From contig JAAEQF010000591.1 in assembly GCA_024231695.1 (NCBI GenBank), positions 1-64,000 of the forward strand: DNA of 64,000 nucleotides. The letters run 5' to 3'. Below are positions 48,601 to 55,326 of the stretch, one piece after another. Each line of letters opens with the position of its first letter. Within the stretch, counting starts at the first letter, position 1. The position numbers and the translations under genes were made by a program. Source of the DNA: FCB group bacterium (GTDB lineage Bacteria > Zixibacteria > MSB-5A5 > GN15 > JAAZOE01). The notes beneath the pieces are model-generated. The model had not been told where the DNA came from and made no database searches. It saw nothing but the letters and a program-made list of their open reading frames with translations.

Positions 48601-48751
48601 CCCGAAGTTGCACCCCCGAAATCATCCAACGAAACGCAATCCAGTAATTATATGCGGCGGCACTATCAGAGTGTTGGCCGTCGTCTGTGAGCCACATTCC
48701 GTACTGTGATAGTGGATAAGCTCCTGCTGGTTTTGTTCCCCGTTTGGTCAT
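48593..48751 (-). CDS. small protein (52 aa, MTKRGTKPAGAYPLSQYGMWLTDDGQ...)
   Basis: read from sequence; overlaps terS start. Confidence 0.4.
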   Translation of the reverse strand: MTKRGTKPAGAYPLSQYGMWLTDDGQHSDSAAAYNYWIAFRWMISGVQLRDD

Positions 48752-48790
48752 GATTGCACCCGATTCGGGTCGGATTTGGCCTGTTTCACC

Positions 48791-48814
48791 TTCAAAATAG
48801 GCCGATATTTTGAA
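48791..48814. promoter_or_regulatory. 9-bp perfect dyad TTCAAAATA-GGCCGA-TATTTTGAA between divergent ORFs
   Basis: read directly. Confidence 0.45.
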
Positions 48815-49130
48815 ATCTGGGCGTGTTGTGCGGGCGAAGGTGCTGGAATTGCGTCAGATTTTATGTTTGGTGCTGAAAGATACACAACTATCCCCCAAAG
48901 CCCTGCGTGATAACGATCTATGTAGTGTTGAAATTATTGCGTCCCGTCTATTGTCAGCCGGATTAAACAATGTGGCTCCGGTCCAGCTTGCACACATTAC
49001 CAACGGGTTCCGACCCCGAGGATTTAAAATCGCCTGTGTTATGCTTACACGGCGACCAGGCTATTTTGTCGATATCCCAGGATCGAGGCCGGGAATTTCG
49101 GGGGCCGGATTATCAGCCCTGACAGGATAA
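48810..49130 (+). CDS. hypothetical protein (start uncertain)
   Basis: isolated + strand ORF; alternative GTG starts. Confidence 0.4.
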   Translation: MKSGRVVRAKVLELRQILCLVLKDTQLSPKALRDNDLCSVEIIASRLLSAGLNNVAPVQLAHITNGFRPRGFKIACVMLTRRPGYFVDIPGSRPGISGAGLSALTG

Positions 49131-49207
49131 TTTCGATTGTGTTGCTCACTCCCTCCCGTGAGCGTTGCTGCGTTGCAGCCCTCTCCCCATATAAGGGAGC
49201 ACTTTAC

Positions 49208-49621
49208 CTAATTAGTAGTTGTCCAACTGTGGAACTTGGCTGTTGGTTTGGGTTTGCGTTTAATCCGAGTGCGAACTCTTGTCATAAGTTGCCAATAGTT
49301 TACCTGAGAAATCCCCATTTCGGAGCAAACTTCGTCCTGTTCTAACCCCCGTAAAAGATATGAAGTGAACTCCGCTTCGCGTTCTGACATATTCACCGAA
49401 CGGCGGAGGATAGGTGGGAGGGGGGAAGAATAAACAATCGGTTTAGACGGTATTAGTTCACGTTTAGAAACATGGTCTTGCGATATATATAACTCAACCT
49501 CCGGGCATGGTGTAGAACACACCGCACGAGATGGACAACTACCGCAAAAATCTTGCATTTCTTTTTCGTCCAAGTCTTTCCCCTCTATATATAGTAAATT
49601 TCCTGACAAACTTGGCATCAA
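49208..49621 (-). CDS. Cys-rich + sigma-region-4-like HTH protein
   Basis: CGSCPSRAVCSTPC; MSEREAEFTSYLLRGLEQDEVCSEMGISQVNYWQLMTRVRTRI. Confidence 0.5.
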   Translation of the reverse strand: MMPSLSGNLLYIEGKDLDEKEMQDFCGSCPSRAVCSTPCPEVELYISQDHVSKRELIPSKPIVYSSPLPPILRRSVNMSEREAEFTSYLLRGLEQDEVCSEMGISQVNYWQLMTRVRTRIKRKPKPTAKFHSWTTTN

Positions 49622-49687
49622 CCTTGCTTACACCATACCATCTATGCCACAGGATATCAATGCGAAATCGATGCCATTTCCCCCTGA

Positions 49688-49794
49688 GTGACAAATTTTG
49701 TCACCCCATGACAAAAATAAGCACACTATGATTTCAGACACTTACAGGTGATTTGCCCGTAACCCATTGATTTCATTGGTGACAATTTTTGTCC
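49688..49794. promoter_or_regulatory. operator cluster of GTGACAAA-type sites
   Basis: GTGACAAATTTTGTCAC (49688-49704), TGACAAAAA (49709-49717), GTGACAATTTTTGTCC (49779-49794). Confidence 0.6.
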
Positions 49795-49906
49795 TTGGGG
49801 TCTGTTCCCGCTTGGCCGTGCTTCATTGTATTTTACGGGCAACATACTGATTTGATACGGATATATTTTTTTGGGTTGGTGTGGTGTGTTGGCACGGTGT
49901 TTGCTC

Positions 49907-49912
49907 TATAAT
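49907..49912 (+). promoter_or_regulatory. candidate -10 box TATAAT for + operon
   Basis: TATAAT about 40 nt upstream of ATG 49951; -35 weak. Confidence 0.4.
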
Positions 49913-49950
49913 GGGGTAAACTCGAACCGAACCGGAAAGGGGAAAGAAAA

Positions 49951-50559
49951 ATGGTAAACAAAGAGAGACTAATCGGAAGGATCATTAAATACGCAGACAA
50001 CCACAATCTCTGTATTGATTTTTATCCCGGTTGCGCCGAAGCGGGATACGACGACAACCCAGTTCTCGCAGCTGATTGGAATCCGACCAACATGGAAAGG
50101 ATCGGGCACCTAATTGAACGGATGGAAACGGTATCCTTGGAATGGTCCAACGAATGGACTGGATGCAGCAATTGCTACAAAGCAGTCAGAATCGTTCCCG
50201 ATAGTTATGGATGGGAAGCGTCTTACGTTTGGGCCTCTGATTGTGAAACCGTTTGCAGGGAATGCTGGGAAGATTCCATCTACGATATCATCGAATTTTA
50301 TAAGAATGATACAAGCAAGGTACTGCCGTCCGATATGTACCCCTTGCTGGAATCCGAAGGGTTCGTCTGTTACTCTCCCGATGAATACTGCGAACGGTTC
50401 AAGACGGGCCTTCATCCTGGCGATAACGACATGCCAGAAGATATAGCAAAAGACATTGAAAAAAACCTTCCAGATTATGATTACTTGTTCAAGATTGATT
50501 CAGCAGAGCAATTTACTCTTAACTGGAGCGTCCTTATTCGCAGGAAGGAAGAGGTTTAA
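49951..50559 (+). CDS. hypothetical protein (202 aa)
   Basis: GGAAAGGGGAAAG SD. Confidence 0.6.
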   Translation: MVNKERLIGRIIKYADNHNLCIDFYPGCAEAGYDDNPVLAADWNPTNMERIGHLIERMETVSLEWSNEWTGCSNCYKAVRIVPDSYGWEASYVWASDCETVCRECWEDSIYDIIEFYKNDTSKVLPSDMYPLLESEGFVCYSPDEYCERFKTGLHPGDNDMPEDIAKDIEKNLPDYDYLFKIDSAEQFTLNWSVLIRRKEEV

Positions 50560-50592
50560 CCACAGGCCCGAGGGGCCGGAAAGGGGGAACAA

Positions 50593-50760
50593 ATGGATTA
50601 CAGCAAAATGACTGATGAAGATTTTGACCGGATTCTGGCGGCAATCATGGACGAACACACCGGAGAAATGATCCTGTCCATCCCCGGCGTGTATGAGGCC
50701 GTAAGCGAATTTTTCAATAACGACGTTTTGGACCAATGGGAAGCGGAGCAATACGAGTAA
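50593..50760 (+). CDS. small acidic protein (55 aa)
   Basis: MDYSKMTDEDFDRILAAIMDEHTGEM...; SD AAGGGGG. Confidence 0.5.
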   Translation: MDYSKMTDEDFDRILAAIMDEHTGEMILSIPGVYEAVSEFFNNDVLDQWEAEQYE

Positions 50761-50807
50761 ACCGCGAGCCAAGCCTGCCGATCACTCGGCCCCGCAGGTG
50801 GGCGGTT
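50760..50807 (+). repeat. nested-hairpin intergenic element copy A
   Basis: AACCGC...GCCGATCACTCGGC...GCGGTT. Confidence 0.6.
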
Positions 50808-50831
50808 AACCTAAACAGGGGAGGGGAAAAA

Positions 50832-51125
50832 ATGGGACCATATTATCCAAACAAAGACGACTGGAAAGAGGATTTTTGGGGCAGAAAATTCAAAATTTGG
50901 GTCGGAGTGGAGGGGTTCGAATTCCGGGTATCGGCAGACTGTCTGCAATCCGCGTTTGACGAGGTAATCGACTATTGTGTTGACCATCTTCCGGGGCTGG
51001 TGTTGACCCTGGAAGAAGAAGATGAATTATTGGCCGAAGGGGAGGAGTTTCTGGACCAACATATCCAGGGCGGGAATGAAGGCCGGTACCTGAGTACCTA
51101 CAACATCCACACTGAGGAGGTTTAA
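50832..51125 (+). CDS. hypothetical protein (97 aa)
   Basis: ATG 50832 after GGGGAGGGG. Confidence 0.55.
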   Translation: MGPYYPNKDDWKEDFWGRKFKIWVGVEGFEFRVSADCLQSAFDEVIDYCVDHLPGLVLTLEEEDELLAEGEEFLDQHIQGGNEGRYLSTYNIHTEEV

Positions 51126-51173
51126 CCGCAAACTTGAGGGGCCGATCACTCGGCCCCTGCGGAGTGCGGTTAA
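51122..51173 (+). repeat. nested-hairpin intergenic element copy B
   Basis: TTAACCGCA...AGGGGCCGA-TCAC-TCGGCCCCT...TGCGGTTAA. Confidence 0.65.
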
Positions 51174-51206
51174 CTCGAACACAAAACCGATGGAAAAGGG
51201 GGGGAC

Positions 51207-51575
51207 ATGAAAGCTGAACTTGTTAAAACATATAAAGAGTTCAGGCAGGCAGGGTATAGAGCAGAACACGCCAAATATGCCACTGATGCGCTGATCGCAT
51301 TCGAAGACAGGGAAGACCTCCGGATCGTAGCTTACCCAGAAGAAGGGAGCTATTTTGATGTGTACGGGGAGCCGGACACAGAAAAGGAAAAGGAGCAAAT
51401 TCTGCATTATTTGGAACTGTGGGGTTGCTGGTGTGTAGCTTCCGAAAAACAATGCCCGGAATGCGGGGAGTGGGAAATCGTAGATTGCGTGGGCTGGTGT
51501 TGTTACGCTGATCCGACTGATCCGCTTGATAACTTGTATGTGCCCGATTTGATGCATTCAGCTTTGAACCAGTAA
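51207..51575 (+). CDS. hypothetical protein (122 aa)
   Basis: SD AAGGGGGGG. Confidence 0.55.
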   Translation: MKAELVKTYKEFRQAGYRAEHAKYATDALIAFEDREDLRIVAYPEEGSYFDVYGEPDTEKEKEQILHYLELWGCWCVASEKQCPECGEWEIVDCVGWCCYADPTDPLDNLYVPDLMHSALNQ

Positions 51576-51595
51576 CCGATGTGAAAGGGGGAATC

Positions 51596-51829
51596 ATGAT
51601 TTCCGATGCGTATGTTGATGTGATGTGCGACAATCCCGATTGCACAGAATCTATCCAGATCGAGTTGAGCTATCGATACCGGAACATGCTGCCGAGCAGC
51701 GGGTACTACGATAGTAGCGACGACAGCATCGAAAAAGAACTGATGGGGGAGTCCTGGGTTGTACTACACGGCAACGGACACGATTTACGGCATTTTTGCT
51801 GTAAGAATTGTGCTAACCAAGCCAAGTAA
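51596..51829 (+). CDS. hypothetical Cys-containing protein
   Basis: MISDAYVDVMCDNPDCTESI...FCCKNCANQAK. Confidence 0.55.
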   Translation: MISDAYVDVMCDNPDCTESIQIELSYRYRNMLPSSGYYDSSDDSIEKELMGESWVVLHGNGHDLRHFCCKNCANQAK

Positions 51830-51851
51830 AACCGATGCGAAAGGAGGGGAC

Positions 51852-51986
51852 ATGCGACGATTAAGCATACCAATTAGCGTCAAACTCTTGCGGGCAGTGC
51901 ATGGCTACGCCCGACAGCGGGGGATGGGGATAAATCGAGCGTGTGAGTTATTACTTGCTTATGCGCTAAACCGATGTTACAAGTAA
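51852..51986 (+). CDS. small ribbon-helix-helix-like protein (44 aa)
   Basis: MRRLSIPISVKLLRAVHGYARQRGMGINRACELLLAYALNRCYK. Confidence 0.4.
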   Translation: MRRLSIPISVKLLRAVHGYARQRGMGINRACELLLAYALNRCYK

Positions 51987-52046
51987 CCGATGCTATAGGT
52001 AAACGATGCAACAAGTAACCGATGCAACTATACGGAAGGCGGGGCC

Positions 52047-52268
52047 ATGAAAGAACATTTTATCGAAGGAATCGGGTATGTTTATTACGGGTCCGAACTC
52101 AGACAAATCTATGGGTCTGGGATCTGCCCCAGGCGCGGCTGGTATCTCCGCAAAACGCCGGACGGGAAACCGGGAAGCGGCTTCTCCCCGGAATATCTGG
52201 GCCGGAACCGGGATGAGGCTGGAATCAATGCGAGGGATAGGAAAGTTCAGATGTTTTTCGAGGGCTAA
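52047..52268 (+). CDS. hypothetical protein (73 aa)
   Basis: SD and ATG; last + gene before terminator. Confidence 0.5.
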   Translation: MKEHFIEGIGYVYYGSELRQIYGSGICPRRGWYLRKTPDGKPGSGFSPEYLGRNRDEAGINARDRKVQMFFEG

Positions 52269-52288
52269 CACAACCCATAACCGATGCA

Positions 52289-52320
52289 ACGGGGCCGGGA
52301 ATCATCCGGCCCCGTTTCTT
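52289..52320 (+). terminator. terminator ACGGGGCCGG-GAATCAT-CCGGCCCCGT-TTCTTT between convergent operons
   Basis: 10-bp perfect stem with T-rich tail. Confidence 0.75.
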
Positions 52321-53159
52321 TATGCGTACCGCTGGCTCTCCGAATGCCAACGGTCGAAAAACGATGCAACAGCCTGCGGGTTGTCGCCCTTTAGACTCCC
52401 GACCTCCAAAAGGTTAACGTATGGTTCTTTTCTCGCTATAACTACGAGATAGTCTGTGTCGATGAACCTATTTTGATCCACAGTGGTAAAGTTATTCTTC
52501 CACAACATAGCCACAAGAGTTTTAAAGCTAAAACGAAAGCAATGCGTATCCGCTGGATTTGTCGAGAAATAATCCTGAAGTGGCTTCTTGAAAGGTACCA
52601 AGATTCGACTGCCAGTTGCGACAACGATATGCCCGCCCGGCTTCAGCAGTTCCCACGCCTTTGACAGCATCGCGTTGCAGTCTTGGCAGTTTTCAAGGGT
52701 CCACAAAACCGATGCAACATCGAACCGCTGCGAAGTCGCCACGCTTTCAATGGTCCCCTGAAAGCAATCGAATCCGCACCCGATAATTTGCTGGACGTTA
52801 TTCCGCGACGGCTCTATCCCGGTGCATTTCGCGCCCTGCCAGCTCGCTTCCAGCATGAAATTACCTTCGCCTGCACCGATGTCAATAAGTTTTTTGTCGT
52901 TCAAACCGATGCAATTTTCGACAAACTCAGCAACATACAAATGCCGCGCCTTAACTGCCGGTATCGCGCTCGTGTAGCCTTCACCATAGATATCGTCGGA
53001 CCAACTGCCGGCAATCTCGTCTGCGGTTCTGCGGTATTGAACATAAACAAAACCACACCGAGAGCAAATATGAATGGCCTGCCCCCCTGTGTATTCGCGG
53101 CAGCGGGGTACTTCAATCGGGTCGTCTGCCCCGCACAAATCGCACGAAAAGAATTTCAT
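52320..53159 (-). CDS. class I SAM methyltransferase with N-terminal zinc motif (sugar C-methyltransferase-like)
   Basis: CDLCG..CRCGFV; LIDIGAGEGNFM...GIEPSRNN...LKPGGHIVVAT. Confidence 0.7.
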   Translation of the reverse strand: MKFFSCDLCGADDPIEVPRCREYTGGQAIHICSRCGFVYVQYRRTADEIAGSWSDDIYGEGYTSAIPAVKARHLYVAEFVENCIGLNDKKLIDIGAGEGNFMLEASWQGAKCTGIEPSRNNVQQIIGCGFDCFQGTIESVATSQRFDVASVLWTLENCQDCNAMLSKAWELLKPGGHIVVATGSRILVPFKKPLQDYFSTNPADTHCFRFSFKTLVAMLWKNNFTTVDQNRFIDTDYLVVIARKEPYVNLLEVGSLKGDNPQAVASFFDRWHSESQRYA

Positions 53160-53173
53160 TATCTGTATCTCCT

Positions 53174-53245
53174 TTATTTTGCGACTAGAACCCCAACAAT
53201 AAAACACAACACCCAGAAAATTGCCCAAAGCTCAAAGTTTTTCAT
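53174..53245 (-). CDS. 23-aa single-TM peptide MKNFELWAIFWVLCFIVGVLVAK
   Basis: AAAGGAGAAACAA SD-ATG; read from sequence. Confidence 0.45.
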   Translation of the reverse strand: MKNFELWAIFWVLCFIVGVLVAK

Positions 53246-53267
53246 TTGTTTCTCCTTTCCGATGGTT

Positions 53268-54359
53268 TTACCCTTTCGGTAGCGGGTTTCGTAGCACCCA
53301 ATCGCGCTTTACGAACAGGTCTTTGTTCCGATGGGATTCTATCATTTGGCGCACATCTGGCATACCAAGATATTCGCAGACTTCTTCAAAATCAGTTTCA
53401 GGAAACTCGCTGTCGTTCCGCTCAATTAAGCCGAGCGCCTTACGCCGGCCCATGTACCCGCCCTGTATCATCCGCGCAGCATCGCGCAGAGCCTTACCGA
53501 ATCCGTACTTGACATATTGCATGTGGTAATACAGCGGGTCCATTTTGTCGTCAATCGAGTCCCATCCGTTCCATGTTCCGTCTACTGTCGTAGCTTCCCG
53601 AAAATCCCAATGGTCTTTGGCAAATTTGTAATTTTCGCACATATGCCACTTTTCAAACCAGGCATAGTAGTATGCTTTAATACCCCGACCGAGCATCCCG
53701 TCCACCGGGTATAGGTACGGGTTCAAATCGTTCTTCTGGACAGTATCGTCTGACCAATCGCGGGGGTCATCGCCTAATTGTATCTGGTAAACTTCTTCGG
53801 CGTCCCGCGTTTTGGAACTGTCCTTGTGCAGAATTTCGCCACCGTACTCGGACTCCCCGTGTTCCGCGTAAAACACCAATTTTATATTATTCTGCACCGC
53901 GACTTGCGCCGGGAAGGAATTAACCTGGGCGTCCCAAGCCGCCTTTGGGTTCCCCCGCTCAATGAAAAACTTCCGCGCAAGATACCGATGTACCTTCTGG
54001 TTTGGCCTGCTTAAAACATAATCGAAACCGAGATTTAAGAATGTCTCCCGATTTGCGTTACCCACAGCCGTTGGTAGCATCGGAGACACACAGGCTAAGA
54101 GTGGGTTCATACCGTACTTAGTTTTTAATTTATAAGCGATAGTGGACGAATCTTTTCCCCCACTCCACGGGACTACGCAATCATACTCGCCGTTGTTAGA
54201 CCGATGCAAATCGCATAGAGTTATCAGTTCGCGGGCGCGTGCGGCCCAATCGATTTTTTCCTTACTCTCTTGGTATCTACAAGCGTTGCAGACCCCTTCG
54301 GGATCGAATGTAATTCTGGGGCGAGTATTGGGCATTAGGCATTTTTTACAGTATTTCAT
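53268..54359 (-). CDS. N-acetyl sugar amidotransferase (WbpG/PseA family)
   Basis: MKYCKKCLMPNTRPRITFDPEGVCNACRYQ...VVPWSGGKDSSTIAYKLK; SD AGGAGGG. Confidence 0.85.
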   Translation of the reverse strand: MKYCKKCLMPNTRPRITFDPEGVCNACRYQESKEKIDWAARARELITLCDLHRSNNGEYDCVVPWSGGKDSSTIAYKLKTKYGMNPLLACVSPMLPTAVGNANRETFLNLGFDYVLSRPNQKVHRYLARKFFIERGNPKAAWDAQVNSFPAQVAVQNNIKLVFYAEHGESEYGGEILHKDSSKTRDAEEVYQIQLGDDPRDWSDDTVQKNDLNPYLYPVDGMLGRGIKAYYYAWFEKWHMCENYKFAKDHWDFREATTVDGTWNGWDSIDDKMDPLYYHMQYVKYGFGKALRDAARMIQGGYMGRRKALGLIERNDSEFPETDFEEVCEYLGMPDVRQMIESHRNKDLFVKRDWVLRNPLPKG

Positions 54360-54489
54360 CGGTTTCCCTCCTGAGTATTTCCAACCGCCGCTTTTCGGTA
54401 GCCCATTGCTCCCACGCGCTAATGACAAAAACAAAAAGAGCGCAACCGAGCATTATAAACAACCCGTAAGATAAAATAAAATCTTTCAT
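54346..54489 (-). CDS. 47-aa TM peptide MKDFILSYGLFIMLGCALFVFVISAWEQWATEKRRLEILRRETDEIL
   Basis: overlaps neighbouring ORF ends; read from sequence. Confidence 0.5.
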   Translation of the reverse strand: MKDFILSYGLFIMLGCALFVFVISAWEQWATEKRRLEILRRETDEIL

Positions 54490-54514
54490 TTTCCAAACTC
54501 CTCCCGAAACATTT
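54483..54514. repeat. 32-bp direct repeat 1, copy A
   Basis: CTTTCATTTTCCAAACTCCTCCCGAAACATTT; 31/32 with 55295-55326. Confidence 0.9.
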
Positions 54515-55301
54515 GGGTTTGTTTTTCTTTCGATTCCCTTTTCTTCTTCCCGAACCCCCGGTAGTACGCTTCCATGTACTTTTCAAAACTTCCGTGGGGG
54601 CAATCAACCATTTGCTTTCTGTCGTACCACTTTTTGACTGCTCTTTCGAATGCCCTGAATTTCCCCGGCCAGCGTTCCTTGTGAATGTTAAGTTTTGCTT
54701 GGTTTGGTTGGAAAATCATGGGACAGGTTACGCATCCTATTCTTTCGAACCCTTCATCGTACAAAGAGCAATACGGGAGTTTGTGTTTTTCTATAAAATC
54801 CCAAATATGCCATTCTCTCCAATGGAAAATTGGTTTTATCGTTACAACACCCATACGGCGCGTTATTTCTACCTTCTGAGTTCGTGCCCTCTTGCCAGAT
54901 TCCTCCGCTCTTACGCCTGTAATGTGAACAGGGTAGAACCTCTTCAAGTCTATCCCAACACGTTCTTTAATCTCTTCGCAACACCATCGCCGACCCGGTA
55001 ACGGCGGACACTTGCGAGAAACAAGGCTATAAAAATTCTCTTTAGGGCGCAACAAAACCGTTTCCGGATGGTTGTGTTTTATAAAAGAAACAACTTCCGG
55101 GGGATCTATACCGGTATTCGAATACCCAGCGAAGTATTTTACTTCCGCCATTTTGCACAACTCACGGGCAACAGATGAATCTTTCCCACCGGAATCTGCA
55201 AGAAAATACCCCCGTACTGGTTCATATTTTTGTAGAAATTCTGTTGCTTTTTTTACCAGCCTATCGGTTGGCACAGTAGAGGCCCGGCAAGCGCCTTTCA
55301 T
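54486..55301 (-). CDS. PAPS reductase-like adenine nucleotide alpha-hydrolase enzyme
   Basis: ADSGGKDSSVARELC...GYSNTGIDPPEVV...RRWCCEEIKE...GCVTCPM. Confidence 0.75.
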   Translation of the reverse strand: MKGACRASTVPTDRLVKKATEFLQKYEPVRGYFLADSGGKDSSVARELCKMAEVKYFAGYSNTGIDPPEVVSFIKHNHPETVLLRPKENFYSLVSRKCPPLPGRRWCCEEIKERVGIDLKRFYPVHITGVRAEESGKRARTQKVEITRRMGVVTIKPIFHWREWHIWDFIEKHKLPYCSLYDEGFERIGCVTCPMIFQPNQAKLNIHKERWPGKFRAFERAVKKWYDRKQMVDCPHGSFEKYMEAYYRGFGKKKRESKEKQTQMFREEFGK

Positions 55302-55326
55302 TTTCCAAACTTCTCCCGAAACATTT
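55295..55326. repeat. 32-bp direct repeat 1, copy B
   Basis: CTTTCATTTTCCAAACTTCTCCCGAAACATTT. Confidence 0.9.

Larger units (their letters stand above)
51185..54210 (+). repeat. dispersed AACCGATG(CAAC) motif cluster
   Basis: 51185-51192, 51574-51581, 51830-51837, 51969-51976, 51985-51992, 52001-52012, 52017-52028, 52279-52290, 52359-52370, 52707-52718, 52904-52915, 54199-54210. Confidence 0.75.

Noticed and set aside
53268-54434. N-terminal extension of the amidotransferase ORF (MFLSLARGSNGLPKSGGWKYSGGKP)
   Set aside because: Family start MKYCKKCLMPNTRP at 54359 has an AGGAGGG SD; extension overlaps the 47-aa TM ORF
54486-55301. DndC-type phosphorothioation system
   Set aside because: PAPS-reductase-like motifs present, but no DndB/D/E or Ssp partners nearby
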